A DNA stretch of 64,000 nucleotides from positions 62,001 through 126,000 of the forward strand of contig NZ_SOFG01000024.1 of assembly GCF_004402485.1 (NCBI RefSeq), given 5' to 3'. The notes below the pieces were generated by a model. That model was not told the DNA's origin and did not search any database. It was given only the letters and a program-made list of their open reading frames with translations. Both the position numbers and the translations under genes were made by a program. This document shows positions 39,864 to 48,985 of this stretch, in pieces; the stretch's first letter is position 1; each line of letters starts with the position of its first letter. Origin of the DNA: Cryobacterium algoricola. GTDB lineage: Bacteria; Actinomycetota; Actinomycetes; Actinomycetales; Microbacteriaceae.

Positions 39864-40619
39864 TCAGCTGACGCTCTGGTGCGGCTGGCTGTACCCGATG
39901 GATTCCGCCATGGTCCCGACGAGCCCGAGGGTCACTGCGCCCAGTGCGGGCGGCAGGCCGCCTGATGGGGGAGTGGCCGGTCCGAAGGTGACGCTTGTCC
40001 CGTCGGCGAGGGTCGTGGTGATCGAGTCCAGGTAGACCTGCACGTTGCCGTGCAATTCCATCCGCGGAGAACTCGTGACGAGCCCGGACCCGGACGCCGA
40101 CCGCACGTCGATGACGGCGTCCGTCAGTACGATGTCGTCGGCCACGATCCTGAGCACGGGGACGGAGGTGCCGTCGGCACGCGACACGGTCACGACCGTC
40201 ACCGAGGCGAGCCCGGTGACAGTCATCGAGGACGCGCCGAGTTTCGCGGCCGAGTCGCCGAAGACGGGCGCGCTCGGGTCCGGCGCGGCGACAACCGCCG
40301 CCGCGCTCTGCACGGGCGCAGCCGGAGTCGCGGCGACGACAGCCGGCCCGGTGGCAGGGGTCGGGATGACGACCGGAGCCGGAACCGGAACCGGAGCCGG
40401 AGTCGCCGGTGCCGTGGGGACCGTGGTGGGGGTCGCATCCGTTGCTGCGGACGGAACGGGCGTCGGCGTCGGGGCGGTGCAGTCCACGAGGAGCAGGTCG
40501 CACGGCACCGCCTGGTTCGGCGACGGCATCGCCGCCGCACCGATGGACGACAGCGAGAGCACGAGCCACACGCCGACGACACCTGGTCGCGGCGTGCGGC
40601 TCCGCACGCGGCCGCGCAT
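39864..40619 (-). CDS. Secreted Pro/Thr-rich protein, third gene of the DUF6230/DUF6114 operon
   Basis: A 251-residue protein with a signal-like N-terminus (PGVVGVWLVLSLSSIGAAAM), then a pair of cysteines (VPCDLLLVDCTAP), a long Pro/Thr/Ala-Val linker (residues 50-110, encoded partly by 6-bp tandem repeats near 40372-40410) and a C-terminal beta-rich domain (LGASSMTVTGLASVTVVTVS to VYLDSITTTLADGTSVTFG). It ends near the convergent neighbour. ATG at 40617-40619 overlaps the DUF6114 stop (TGATG). Its function is unknown; it is exported and coupled to the two upstream membrane or secreted proteins. Confidence 0.75.
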   Translation of the reverse strand: MRGRVRSRTPRPGVVGVWLVLSLSSIGAAAMPSPNQAVPCDLLLVDCTAPTPTPVPSAATDATPTTVPTAPATPAPVPVPAPVVIPTPATGPAVVAATPAAPVQSAAAVVAAPDPSAPVFGDSAAKLGASSMTVTGLASVTVVTVSRADGTSVPVLRIVADDIVLTDAVIDVRSASGSGLVTSSPRMELHGNVQVYLDSITTTLADGTSVTFGPATPPSGGLPPALGAVTLGLVGTMAESIGYSQPHQSVS

Positions 40620-41080
40620 CACAGCGCACGTCGCGAACGGGGGCGTTCTTCGAACAGCTCGCCCAGCTGGATCTCGGGCTCCTCGATCTCTCGGTCGACC
40701 AGTGCGACGGCGGTCCCCGCCCGGGCCGGCTTCGGCATCCACGCGACGATCAGGATTCCGCCGATCGCACCCAGGATCATCCCCATGAAGAACCCGCCGA
40801 GGTTGACGCCGACGAGCGAATAGATCGAGAACACCAGCGTGATCACCCCGTAGAAGATCCGGTGCGCGGGCATTGCGATTGCGAGGATCCCGAGCAGCAC
40901 CACGATCACCGGGATGATCATCGCCTGCATGCCTTCGATCCCGACCTGCACGTGGATCGTGCCGACGTCGAGCTGGCCGGAGAAGAACATCTCCACTCCG
41001 GCCAGCACGACGAGGATGCCACCGACGAACGGTCTCTGACGGCGCCAGGCAGTGAATGTGGCCCACGTGCTGGTTTTCAT
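40619..41080 (-). CDS. DUF6114 family membrane protein
   Basis: A 153-residue membrane protein with about four transmembrane segments and a cytoplasmic C-terminal tail. The opening FTAWRRQRPFVGGILVVLAGVEMF and the HRIFYGVITLVFSIYSLVGVNLGGFFMG core (seen here in parts) match the actinobacterial DUF6114 family. ATG 41080 follows GGAGGAG, a strong site. In Streptomyces this family lies beside DUF6230 proteins, exactly as here. Function unknown. Confidence 0.88.
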   Translation of the reverse strand: MKTSTWATFTAWRRQRPFVGGILVVLAGVEMFFSGQLDVGTIHVQVGIEGMQAMIIPVIVVLLGILAIAMPAHRIFYGVITLVFSIYSLVGVNLGGFFMGMILGAIGGILIVAWMPKPARAGTAVALVDREIEEPEIQLGELFEERPRSRRAL

Positions 41081-41112
41081 CCGGTCTCCTCCGTGGTGAC
41101 GGGGTGCTTCGA

Positions 41113-41709
41113 TTAGAAGCACTCAGTTCCGTTGGTCAACTGCAGGTGCATGCCGTTCAGAGTGAACACAGAGGCCTGGGTGCTCCAGGCCGTCTGCTGG
41201 AGTCCGGCGACCTTGATCGTGTCGGCGTCCTGGGCGAAGTCGCCCGTCGTTCCCTTTGCGGCTGTCTTCACCGCGGCGGCATCCACACCGATGCGGATGT
41301 TGCCGAAGGTCGCGTCTCCCTTGAGGTCGGTCATGCCGATCTGCAGGTCGGTGGCGGTGGCCGGCTTGCCACCGCCGCCCGCACCGATGAGCAGGCCGAC
41401 CTTGCCGAGCGGGGTCACGGCGACAACGGACTGGCAGAGGTCGGCCAGGCTCGCGGTCGCGATGTTCGCGATGGCGACGGGGTGGTACGTGCCCGTCTTG
41501 CCTTCCTGGGCGACGCCCCCGTACTGCGAGAAGCCCGTCCCGTCGAGCTGCGATGCGCTGATCTTGAACTGGCCTCCCGACACCGCGAACGAGACGGGTA
41601 CGGCGCCGTTGGCCACCCCCGCCATGAGAACGGTGGACAGCAGGGCCACGGGAACCGCGGCGAGCACGATCCGTCCGGCGTGGGTGCCGGTGAGCTTGGT
41701 CAACTTCAT
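41113..41709 (-). CDS. DUF6230 family secreted protein
   Basis: A 198-residue protein with an N-terminal signal or anchor (RIVLAAVPVALLSTVLMAGVANG) and an exported beta-rich domain containing PVSFAVSGGQFKISASQLDGTGF, a form typical of actinobacterial DUF6230 proteins. It has one C-terminal Cys (NGTECF) and an internal Cys (ADLCQSV) that could form a disulfide. ATG 41709 follows AAGGAGGATCT. It is the first gene of an operon with the DUF6114 protein and the Pro-rich protein and is divergent from a TetR regulator at 41922. Confidence 0.88.
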   Translation of the reverse strand: MKLTKLTGTHAGRIVLAAVPVALLSTVLMAGVANGAVPVSFAVSGGQFKISASQLDGTGFSQYGGVAQEGKTGTYHPVAIANIATASLADLCQSVVAVTPLGKVGLLIGAGGGGKPATATDLQIGMTDLKGDATFGNIRIGVDAAAVKTAAKGTTGDFAQDADTIKVAGLQQTAWSTQASVFTLNGMHLQLTNGTECF

Positions 41710-41747
41710 AGATCCTCCTTGATCTGGGCAAACAGTCCGGCAGGTCG

Positions 41748-41769
41748 TTATTGACTCGCCAACCAATAA
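41748..41769. promoter_or_regulatory. Inverted repeat, possible TetR operator
   Basis: TTATTG (41748-41753), ten bases, CAATAA (41764-41769). It lies 39 bases before the DUF6230 start and about 150 bases before the TetR start, in the region shared by the two divergent transcription units. Confidence 0.45.
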
Positions 41770-41921
41770 GCGCTGTTGACGAGTGTACTAATAGCCCGAT
41801 TCGGGAAACATCACGGTTTGGCAACACTTTCCAGCAACTGCTAACCGGGCCTTCAGATGGGTGTGACCGGTTCGAGGGACGCCGCGGACGGCCCGCCGCC
41901 GAACGCGGATATGCTCTAACC

Positions 41922-42533
41922 ATGGAAACGGAGCGGCGAACGCGGCTGACTCCGGACGAGCGCCGGGCGCAGCTGGTCGCGCTCGGAGTGAAGTCGCTCG
42001 TGGACCAGCCGTTGGAATCGCTCACCATCGACTACCTGTCCGCGCGGGCCGGCGTTTCCCGCGGGCTACTGTTCCATTACTTCACGTCGAAGAAGGGCCT
42101 GCACCGCGAAGTGGTGCGCACAGCCCGCGACGCCATGCTGGATGCGACGGAACCGGCCCCCGAACTGCCGCCGCGTGAACGGCTCCGCGACACCCTGACC
42201 CGGATCGTGCGCTTCGTGCGCGACTACCGTGGAACCTTCTTCTCCCTCGTGCGCGGTGTCGCAAGCGGCGACACGGAAGTGCGCGAGGTGTTGGAAGAGG
42301 CGCGGGCATCCCAGGCCGATCGGGTGATCACGGTCTTCCTGGAACTCGGAGTCGCGGATTCGGAGTTGCTGCGTCTCGCCCTGCGCTCGTGGGTCGGCTT
42401 CGCCGAGGACATCCTCGTCGATCTCGCGCTCAATACCGAGATGCCGGCCGAGGAGATCGTCTTGTTCCTGGAGCGGAGCGTCACGGCGATCGCGGCATCC
42501 GTCGACCCGCGGCGCACGATCGCGCTCGACTGA
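41922..42533 (+). CDS. TetR-family transcriptional regulator
   Basis: A 203-residue regulator. The helix-turn-helix reads LVALGVKSLVDQPLESLTID then YLSARAGVSRGLLFHYFTSK (residues 18-57). The C-terminal domain follows the TetR_C pattern with ERLRDTLTRIVRFVRDYRG. Divergent from the DUF6230 operon, which it probably represses through the inverted repeat at 41748-41769. ATG 41922 has no strong ribosome site. A longer frame from 41751 overlaps the operator region. Confidence 0.9.
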   Translation: METERRTRLTPDERRAQLVALGVKSLVDQPLESLTIDYLSARAGVSRGLLFHYFTSKKGLHREVVRTARDAMLDATEPAPELPPRERLRDTLTRIVRFVRDYRGTFFSLVRGVASGDTEVREVLEEARASQADRVITVFLELGVADSELLRLALRSWVGFAEDILVDLALNTEMPAEEIVLFLERSVTAIAASVDPRRTIALD

Positions 42534-42552
42534 GGTTCGTCCCGGATCGCGA

Positions 42553-42849
42553 CTAGTCCCGGCGAGCGTCCCTGCGGTCCTGCCGCAACTGGGAGACCTT
42601 GGCGGCGCCCTTCCTGGCGAGGCCGTTCGCCCGGCGGCTGACCTTCTTCGCACCCTCGAACTCGGTGCCGAGCAGCGCGAGGCCGCCGAGACTGATGAGA
42701 GCACCGGGACCGGGGAGGGGAATGAGCACGATGCCGAGCACGACGGTACCCCCGCCGATGACGCCGACGGAGGTGCGGTAGACGCGGTCGACGGTGCGAT
42801 TGCGGCCGATGAGCTCGCGGGCGGAGTGGGCTACAGTTCTGACCGGCAT
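42553..42849 (-). CDS. PGPGW-family small membrane protein (TIGR02611-like)
   Basis: A 98-residue protein with two transmembrane segments and the family signature IPLPGPGALISLGGLALLG (residues 42-61), flanked by a polar N-terminus (RTVAHSARELIGRNRTVDRV) and a strongly basic C-terminus. Proteins of this group are uncharacterised membrane proteins in Actinobacteria. It is convergent with the TetR gene. Confidence 0.85.
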   Translation of the reverse strand: MPVRTVAHSARELIGRNRTVDRVYRTSVGVIGGGTVVLGIVLIPLPGPGALISLGGLALLGTEFEGAKKVSRRANGLARKGAAKVSQLRQDRRDARRD

Positions 42850-42928
42850 GCGGCGAGTGTAGCCGACCCGGCTGGGCTGGCGGCAGGCGGGGGAGCCGGT
42901 GCCGTGTTCGCCGTGCGTGCGGCGTGTC

Positions 42929-43291
42929 CTAGGCCGGTTCGGCGTTGAGCGCCCTCGTCACAAGCGCAATCGCGTCGTCGTCGCTGAGTCGCGCGGCCCG
43001 CGCTTCCCTGGCGAATGCCGAAGCCGCGCTCTCGACCCGCTGCCGGTCGGAGTGACTTTCGGCGGCAATGAACGTGCCGTGGCGCCCGCGGGTGATCACG
43101 ACTCCGGCGCGCTCAAGTTCGCGATAGGTTCTCGCCACGGTATTGGGGGCGATGCCCAGGTCGGCCGCGAGCTTCCGCACGGTCGGGAGGCGGGCATCCG
43201 CTTGCAGGCCGCCGGTGCGCACGAGCTCCATGATCTGAACGCGCACCTGTTCGAACGGCGGGACCGCCGAGCGGGGGTCGATGACGAGCAT
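42929..43291 (-). CDS. GntR-family regulator (YtrA type)
   Basis: A 120-residue regulator made almost only of a GntR winged helix-turn-helix: VPPFEQVRVQIMELVRTGGL, LPTVRKLAADLGIAPNTVAR then TYRELERAGVVITRGRHGTF (residues 10-75), with a short C-terminal dimerisation helix. The short YtrA-type form usually represses its own operon and a membrane transporter. ATG at 43289-43291 begins 2 bases after the upstream membrane-protein stop, so the two are co-transcribed. Confidence 0.92.
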   Translation of the reverse strand: MLVIDPRSAVPPFEQVRVQIMELVRTGGLQADARLPTVRKLAADLGIAPNTVARTYRELERAGVVITRGRHGTFIAAESHSDRQRVESAASAFAREARAARLSDDDAIALVTRALNAEPA

Positions 43292-43293
43292 GC

Positions 43294-44223
43294 TCAGCTT
43301 GCTGCCGCGGGGTCGGCCGGCGATGCGGTGAGGTCGGGCCAGAGTCGACGCCGGAAACGGTCCGTTGCGTTTCCGATGCTGAACCAGAGCAGGATAGCCA
43401 GGTAGCCCCAGTTGAAGATCTGCGGCCCGAGGCCGATGCTCCATGTCGTTCCGCGAAGCGCATCCCAGCCGCCCAGAATGCCGAGGCTGACGGCGCCGGC
43501 GGCAAGCCACGCGATGATGGTCTGGAACAGGAGAAGCGAGCGGAAGGTTTCCGCACGGAATGCGTCGTCCCACGCGAGTTCGAGCTCGGTGGTGGCGGGT
43601 TGGGTGTGCGTCAGCACCCTGCGGCTCGCCGCGCTGCCCGCGAGGAGCACGGCCGAGGCGAGGGCGAGCACGGGAAGAGCGGGGCTGGCCAGGAACGCGC
43701 CCAGGTCGACGGTGCCGGTGAGCCCGAGCAGGATGCCCGCGATTGTCAGTACGAATGACAGGAGGACCAGGAGTGGAGCGGCACGCAACCGCCAGGGACT
43801 CACATAGTCGCTCAGCGTGACAATCGTCGGCCTCGCCAGACGAGGGGCATCCGCGGGCGGACGGAAGAGCGATTCCCGTAACGAAGCAGCAACGCCCAGG
43901 GCAGAGACGCTGATCAGGGTCGCGGGGACGACGACCAGCCAGATGAAAACAGGAGAGGCGAGCGACGGCTGAATCACGAGCACCACGGCGGACACCAGCA
44001 GTCCGAAGAGACCACCGACGAATGCTGCGGTATTCCTGGCCCGGAGCCGTGTGCGAATGGCGCGTGCGATGTCATCGCTCTGCATCGGAAGGCCGGCTTT
44101 CTGCCAGAACTGGAGGAAGACGCGATCCCGAGACCGTTCGGTCCGGGCGTAGAGCAGCGAGCCGAGGGCCAGGAGCGCAAGCGCACCCAGGCAGATCCAG
44201 GTGAAGATGAGCTCGAATGACAT
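43294..44223 (-). CDS. Multi-pass membrane protein in a GntR-YtrA operon
   Basis: A 309-residue protein with eight or so transmembrane segments: LIFTWICLGALALLALGSLL, AAFVGGLFGLLVSAVVLVIQ, FIWLVVVPATLISVSALGVA, LLVLLSFVLTIAGILLGLTG and further pairs to the C-terminus. ATG at 44221-44223 has a GGGGGCAGC stretch upstream. It is directly upstream of the GntR regulator with a gap of 2 bases. The YtrA context suggests a transporter, or stress-related membrane protein, but no ATPase is next to it and the family is not recognised. Confidence 0.75.
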   Translation of the reverse strand: MSFELIFTWICLGALALLALGSLLYARTERSRDRVFLQFWQKAGLPMQSDDIARAIRTRLRARNTAAFVGGLFGLLVSAVVLVIQPSLASPVFIWLVVVPATLISVSALGVAASLRESLFRPPADAPRLARPTIVTLSDYVSPWRLRAAPLLVLLSFVLTIAGILLGLTGTVDLGAFLASPALPVLALASAVLLAGSAASRRVLTHTQPATTELELAWDDAFRAETFRSLLLFQTIIAWLAAGAVSLGILGGWDALRGTTWSIGLGPQIFNWGYLAILLWFSIGNATDRFRRRLWPDLTASPADPAAAS

Positions 44224-44253
44224 GCTGCCCCCGTTGATCGTACGTCCCCTCAA

Positions 44254-44265
44254 TGTAGCAGTACA
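44254..44265. promoter_or_regulatory. Short palindrome, possible GntR operator
   Basis: TGTAGCAGTACA has arms TGTA and TACA around GCAG, 31 bases upstream of the membrane protein start and next to the divergent Nudix gene. YtrA-type proteins often bind such sites near their own promoter. Confidence 0.35.
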
Positions 44266-44379
44266 AAGCCGGGTGGGCGCGCGGCGCAGGTGTGGCGCGG
44301 CGGGTATTCGATCGACGTTGGAGCACCCGCTCACTGAGAGTGCTGGCACGTCCCAGACGGGCTGGCTTTGTAGGCTTGC

Positions 44380-45078
44380 ATGATGCTGCCTACGACGAAC
44401 GACCCTCGACGTCAGCTCGCGGCCCTGTGCGAGCGCGGCCTGGACTGGCACACGGGAGCGACCCGTTCCCTGCCGGATTCGGCGCAGGCCAGGCACGCTG
44501 CCGTGCTCGTCCTCTTCGGGGTGCTCGACTCGTCTCTTGCGCAACCCGCGAGAACCGGGCGGGCTCGGGAGCAGGTTCCACGCGACCTCGACGTCTTGCT
44601 GCTGCGCCGGGCGGCAACGCTCGGGAGTCACCCGGGTCAGATCGCCTTCCCGGGTGGGCGGCTCGAAGCGACCGACGCCGGCCCGATCGCGGCGGCGCTG
44701 CGGGAGGCCGTGGAGGAGACCGGCCTCGACCCGGAAGGTCTCGAGCCGCTCGGTACGCTCCCGGCGCTGCCCGTTCCGGTGAGCAACCACCTGGTGACGC
44801 CGGTGCCGGCCTGGTGGACTCGGGAGTCGGAGGTGGCCGCCGTCGATCATCTGGAGACGGTCGACGTCTTCCGGGTACCCGTCGGAGACCTGCTCGACCC
44901 CGCCAATCGGGTGAGCACGGCACACGAGGTCGGGGGAGAAACCTTCCGGTCGCCGGCCTTCGCGGTCGACGGGCGGCTGATCTGGGGCTTCACAGCGATC
45001 GTGCTCTCTCGGATGTTCGACGAACTCGGCTGGGCAGACCCCTGGGACCAGGGCAGGACCGTGCTGCCGGACCTCTGA
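44380..45078 (+). CDS. CoA pyrophosphatase-type Nudix hydrolase
   Basis: A 232-residue hydrolase. The Nudix box is GGRLEATDAGPIAAALREAV then EETGLDPEG (residues 91-115), fitting GX5EX7REUXEEXGU, so the metal-binding Glu residues are intact. It also has the CoA-Nudix signature SHPGQIAFPGG just before the box. Members hydrolyse CoA and acyl-CoA to phosphopantetheine and 3',5'-ADP. ATG 44380 or the adjacent ATG is the start. It is divergent from the GntR-operon membrane gene. Confidence 0.92.
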   Translation: MMLPTTNDPRRQLAALCERGLDWHTGATRSLPDSAQARHAAVLVLFGVLDSSLAQPARTGRAREQVPRDLDVLLLRRAATLGSHPGQIAFPGGRLEATDAGPIAAALREAVEETGLDPEGLEPLGTLPALPVPVSNHLVTPVPAWWTRESEVAAVDHLETVDVFRVPVGDLLDPANRVSTAHEVGGETFRSPAFAVDGRLIWGFTAIVLSRMFDELGWADPWDQGRTVLPDL

Positions 45079-45124
45079 CGGCGGCGCCCACCCCGCGCCC
45101 CCGCCGGGCCCGCGTCCGCGCAAT

Positions 45125-45225
45125 CGGTGGCTAATTCAGGAGATCTGTGGGGCTCGGACGGATCGGCCGCTCTGGTACACAGGACCGCCTGGGTCCGGCG
45201 GGCGAATATCCTGAGTTAGCCACTG
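45125..45225. repeat. 101-bp inverted-repeat element, copy 1
   Basis: The left arm GGTGGCTAATTCAGGA (45126-45141) is the reverse complement, with few mismatches, of the right arm TCCTGAGTTAGCCACT (45209-45224). The second copy at 45339-45439 has the same arms and the same length, though the interiors have diverged. This looks like a small non-autonomous palindromic element. Confidence 0.75.
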
Positions 45226-45338
45226 GCCGACCCGCTGACGCTGGGCTGGCGGCCCGAACGGCTACTGCTATTCGGCCTGGATTCTCCTGGCGTCGGAGCC
45301 ATCGGCAGGGGTCCGGAGCACCCCGTTGTCTGCGCCAT

Positions 45339-45439
45339 CGGTGGCTAACTCAGGAAGCCTGCCGGCCGTCGGGCCGGCGGTCGCGGAATCCTGGGGGTGC
45401 CGGACCGGGTTGCATCAGGTCTTCCTGCGTTAGCCACCG
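45339..45439. repeat. 101-bp inverted-repeat element, copy 2
   Basis: The left arm CGGTGGCTAACTCAGGAAG (45339-45357) and right arm CTTCCTGCGTTAGCCACCG (45421-45439) are near-perfect inverted repeats (one mismatch). It lies 214 bases from copy 1 in start-to-start distance, in the same intergenic region. Confidence 0.78.
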
Positions 45440-45498
45440 CGCGGCGGTGAGCAGGGCCGGTGTCCATGGAACCGGATCGACAGGCGTGGCGGCGGCGG

Positions 45499-46353
45499 TC
45501 AGTGACGGGCGGCGGCCACGAGGGCGCTGGTGGCCGGGGCCACTTCGGCCCCGATCCTGCGGATCTCATTCGCGTCGTCGCTAGCCACGATGAAGGTGTC
45601 GAACCCGTAGTCGAGCGCGAGCTCCGCGAGGTACTCGGGCCGGGCATCCGCCAGGCTCACGTTCAGCAGCCGGCGGATGCTGGATGGTTCCCGCCCGGAG
45701 GCGATGGCGGCCGCGTCGATGCGGGCGTTTCCCTCGCCGAGCGCGGCCAGGGAGTCGAAACGCCCGAGGGAGGGCAGCCAGCCGTCGGCCGCCGTGCCGA
45801 CGAGACGCAGCATGCGCGGTTTGTAGGCCCCGAGCCAGATCGGGATCGGGTGGGCCGGTGCCGGCCCGCGCCGGGCGCCGACCAGCCGGTAGTACTCGCC
45901 GTCGCGATAGATGGCGCCGCGGGTGTCGGTATCCCAGATATCCCTGATCACGCCGATCGCCTCCGCGAGGGCAGAGACTGCCTCACCGGGCGTGCGACGT
46001 TCCTCGCCCATGGACACGATCGCGTCCCAGAATCCACCGGTGCCGAGGCCCAGGGCCACCCGGCCCCCGGTGAGGAGGTCGAGCGACGCGGCCGAGCGTG
46101 CGAGCACTGCTGGTGGCCGCAACGGCAGGTTGTGCACGTCGCCGGCCAGCTGCACGCGTTCGGTGCGCGCCCCAACCCAGGACAGCAGGGTCCAGGTGTC
46201 GAGGAATTTCGGCTGGTAGGGATGGTCCTGGAAGGTGACGAGGTCGAGCCCGGCCCGTTCGGTGGCCACGGCCAGGGCCACCGTCGACGCGGGATCCGCG
46301 GCGGACGGGGTCACGAAGGTTCCGAACGAGAGCGTGGTGCCGTAGTCGGTCAT
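45499..46353 (-). CDS. LLM-class flavin/F420-dependent oxidoreductase
   Basis: A 284-residue luciferase-like monooxygenase-fold protein. The TIM barrel carries ERAGLDLVTFQDHPYQP (N-terminal strand and loop), LLSWVGARTERVQLAGDVHN, TGGRVALGLGTGGFWDAI and PIPIWLGAYKPRMLRLVG. Proteins of this kind use FMN or F420; F420 use would fit Actinobacteria but cannot be shown. ATG at 46351-46353 is chosen; a frame open to 46449 contains a short repeated region (GCCGGCCTGGTG twice). The reaction is unknown. Confidence 0.88.
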   Translation of the reverse strand: MTDYGTTLSFGTFVTPSAADPASTVALAVATERAGLDLVTFQDHPYQPKFLDTWTLLSWVGARTERVQLAGDVHNLPLRPPAVLARSAASLDLLTGGRVALGLGTGGFWDAIVSMGEERRTPGEAVSALAEAIGVIRDIWDTDTRGAIYRDGEYYRLVGARRGPAPAHPIPIWLGAYKPRMLRLVGTAADGWLPSLGRFDSLAALGEGNARIDAAAIASGREPSSIRRLLNVSLADARPEYLAELALDYGFDTFIVASDDANEIRRIGAEVAPATSALVAAARH

Positions 46354-46460
46354 GGGGCTCGCATCCACTCCGAGTGTGCCGGCCTGGTGTCGGGTGCCGG
46401 CCTGGTGCAGAGGGGCGCGTGTCCCCGGCGATCGAGTCGCCGGGGACACGCGGACAGGCG

Positions 46461-46976
46461 TCAGACCACGGATGTCTCCGTGCGGGCGGGCAGGCGCCAG
46501 CCCGGCCGGACGTAGTGGCAGGTGTATCCGGCCGGGTACTTCTCCAGGTAGTCCTGGTGCTCGTCCTCGGCCTCCCAGAAATCGCCCGCCGGCTCGACCT
46601 CGGTGACGACCTTGCCCGGCCAGAGACCGGAGGCGTCAACGTCGGCGATCGTGTCGCGGGCGACCCGTTCCTGCTCGGGCGTCGTGTAGTAGATCGCCGA
46701 GCGGTAGCTGCGACCGACGTCGTTGCCTTGCCGGTTCTTGGTCGACGGGTCGTGGATCTGGAAGAAGAATTCCAGCACCTCACGGTAGCTGATCACCGCG
46801 GGATCGAAGACGATCTCGACGGATTCGGCGTGGTCGCCGTGGTTGCGGTACGTGGCATTCGGGGTGTCGCCACCCGAGTAGCCGACCCGCGAGGAGATGA
46901 TTCCGGGGCGCCGGCGCAGCAACTGCTGTGCTCCCCAGAAACACCCTCCGGCCAGGATCGCTCGTTCTGTAGTCAT
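46461..46976 (-). CDS. msrA: Peptide-methionine (S)-S-oxide reductase MsrA
   Basis: A 171-residue reductase that repairs methionine-S-sulfoxide in proteins. The catalytic motif GCFWGAQ (Cys near residue 12) and [20 protein letters not shown] then SVEIVFDP are the core MsrA signature; [10 protein letters not shown] and [15 protein letters not shown] also match. Resolving Cys may be in YTCHYV. ATG at 46974-46976 follows GGAGG. It is convergent/tandem with its neighbours and stands alone as an oxidative-damage repair gene. Confidence 0.96.
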   Translation of the reverse strand: MTTERAILAGGCFWGAQQLLRRRPGIISSRVGYSGGDTPNATYRNHGDHAESVEIVFDPAVISYREVLEFFFQIHDPSTKNRQGNDVGRSYRSAIYYTTPEQERVARDTIADVDASGLWPGKVVTEVEPAGDFWEAEDEHQDYLEKYPAGYTCHYVRPGWRLPARTETSVV

Positions 46977-47095
46977 GATTCCTCCACATCCGTTGGGGTG
47001 ACCGTGGGCGGCGTTCACACGTCGCCCACGAATCACTGGATAGAACACCGCTCGGGGCGCAGATGTTCCATCACCGTGCCACTTGTCTCCGGGAG

Positions 47096-48958
47096 CTAGT
47101 CGCGGCGGGGGTGGCGGGGGGCGCGGTCCTCGCGGCGAACGGGGCCGCTGTTGTCGGGCTGGATCTCGATGAGCTTGCCGCTGATCCGGGTACCCACGAG
47201 ACGATCGAGAATGTCCTGGGACAGGTTCTCGGGGAGCTCGACGAGCGAGTAGTCCGGGTTGATCTGGATGTGCCCGAAGTCCTCGCGGCTCAGGCCGCCC
47301 TCGTTCGCGATCGCGCCGACGATCTGGCGCGGCTCGACCTTCTGGCGCTTGCCGACCTCGATCCGGTAAGAGACGAGCGGGATGGTGCTGTCGCGGGGAC
47401 GCGGTTCGGGACGCTCGCTCTTGCGGGGGCGGTCGTCGCGGTCCCAGCGGTCGTCGCGTCCGCCACGGTCATCGCGTCCGCCGCGGCTGTCGCGGCTGTT
47501 GCGATCGTTGCGGGGCGCGTAGCTGCCCGAGTCACTGCGCTCGGAGCGTTCGCGTTCGTTGCGCTCGCGTTCGTCGCGACGCTGGTTGCGGGCATCCTGC
47601 TCGGAGAGGAGCAGCGGGGTCTCGCCCTGGGCGACGACCGCGAGGGCTGCGGCGACGTCGGCCTCCGGCACGTCGTACTGCTCGACGTAGTGCGCGATGA
47701 TGTCGCGGAACCGGTCGACGCGGGCGGTCTGGCCCAACGCCTCGGTGATCGCGTCGTCGAAGCGCGCCAGGCGGGTGATGTTGACGTCCTCGACGCTCGG
47801 CAACTGCATCTGGGTGAGCGGCTGGCGGGTGGCCTTCTCGATGGCGTTGAGCAGGTGACGCTCGCGGGGCGTGACGAAGCTGATCGCCGCGCCACTGCGC
47901 CCGGCTCGGCCGGTGCGGCCGATCCGGTGCACATAGGACTCGGTGTCGATCGGGATGTCGTAGTTGATGACGTGGCTGATGCGCTCGACGTCGAGGCCGC
48001 GGGCGGCGACATCCGTTGCGACGAGGATGTCGAGCTTGCCGGACTTCAGCTGCTCGACGGTGCGTTCACGCTGGGCCTGCACGACGTCGCCGTTGATCGC
48101 GGCGGCCGAGTAGCCGCGTGCACGCAGCTTCTCGGCGAGGGTCTCTGTCTCGTTCTTGGTGCGGGTGAAGACGATCATGCCCTCGAAGTTCTCGACCTCG
48201 AGGATGCGGGTGAGCGCGTCGACCTTCTGCGGGTACGAGACCATCAGGTAGCGCTGGGTGGTGTTCGCGGAAGTCGTGGTCTTGGTCTTGACCGTGATCT
48301 CTTCGGCATCGTGCAGGTACTTCTTGGCGATGCGCCGGATGGACGCGGGCATGGTCGCCGAGAACAGCGCGACCTGCTTGTCTTCCGGGGTGTCGGCGAG
48401 GATCGTCTCGACGTCTTCGGCGAAGCCCATCTTGAGCATCTCGTCGGCCTCGTCGAGCACGAGGTACTTGAGTTCGGACAGGTCGAGGGTGCCCTTGGCG
48501 AGGTGGTCCATGATGCGGCCGGGAGTACCGACGACCACGTGCACGCCGCGACGGAGCGCGGACAGCTGGACGCCGTAGCCCTGTCCACCGTAGACGGGGA
48601 GGACGTGCACGCCGCGCATGTGCGAGGCGTAGCTTTCGAAGGCCTCACAGACCTGGAGCGCGAGCTCACGGGTCGGGGAGAGGACGAGGGCCTGCGGGTT
48701 CTTCTGCGCCATGTCGAGGCGGGACAGGATCGGCAGCGCGAACGCGGCCGTCTTTCCGGTGCCGGTCTGGGCGAGGCCGACGACGTCGCGCCCGGCGATG
48801 AGAGGAGGAATGGTGGCGGCCTGGATGGCCGAGGGAGTTTCGTACCCGACGTCCTTGAGGGCTTTGAGCACGGCATCGGTCAGGCCGAGTTCGGAGAAGG
48901 TCTTCGCGACGAGGGCAGTTGCTGCCTCGCTCGGCGCTGTTGTATCAGGAGGCGTCAT
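47096..48958 (-). CDS. DEAD-box ATP-dependent RNA helicase (DeaD/CsdA type)
   Basis: A 620-residue helicase. The Q motif is in [20 protein letters not shown], motif I AQTGTGKT at residues 63-70, motif II DEAD at 169-172, motif III SAT (LFSATMP), and motif [15 protein letters not shown]. After the helicase core come an Arg/Asp/Gly-rich region ([20 protein letters not shown] in part, near residues 490-530) and a C-terminal DbpA-like RNA-binding domain ([20 protein letters not shown]). It remodels structured RNA, important in the cold and in ribosome assembly. ATG 48958 has no clear ribosome site. A G-tract core like those of the copper operon lies just upstream (48986-48995). Confidence 0.95.
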   Translation of the reverse strand: MTPPDTTAPSEAATALVAKTFSELGLTDAVLKALKDVGYETPSAIQAATIPPLIAGRDVVGLAQTGTGKTAAFALPILSRLDMAQKNPQALVLSPTRELALQVCEAFESYASHMRGVHVLPVYGGQGYGVQLSALRRGVHVVVGTPGRIMDHLAKGTLDLSELKYLVLDEADEMLKMGFAEDVETILADTPEDKQVALFSATMPASIRRIAKKYLHDAEEITVKTKTTTSANTTQRYLMVSYPQKVDALTRILEVENFEGMIVFTRTKNETETLAEKLRARGYSAAAINGDVVQAQRERTVEQLKSGKLDILVATDVAARGLDVERISHVINYDIPIDTESYVHRIGRTGRAGRSGAAISFVTPRERHLLNAIEKATRQPLTQMQLPSVEDVNITRLARFDDAITEALGQTARVDRFRDIIAHYVEQYDVPEADVAAALAVVAQGETPLLLSEQDARNQRRDERERNERERSERSDSGSYAPRNDRNSRDSRGGRDDRGGRDDRWDRDDRPRKSERPEPRPRDSTIPLVSYRIEVGKRQKVEPRQIVGAIANEGGLSREDFGHIQINPDYSLVELPENLSQDILDRLVGTRISGKLIEIQPDNSGPVRREDRAPRHPRRD

Positions 48959-48985
48959 GTTATCAAAGGTAGTCGGTCGAAGCTC

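Larger units (their letters stand above)
45079..45498. other. 420-base non-coding region with two inverted-repeat elements
   Basis: Between the Nudix gene and the convergent LLM gene no frame looks coding. The region holds two 101-bp elements (45125-45225 and 45339-45439), described separately, and unstructured GC-rich sequence. Confidence 0.8.

Noticed and set aside
45079..45498. tRNA or small structured RNA in the intergenic region
   Set aside because: No cloverleaf, anticodon arm or CCA end can be fitted; the structure is explained by inverted-repeat arms.
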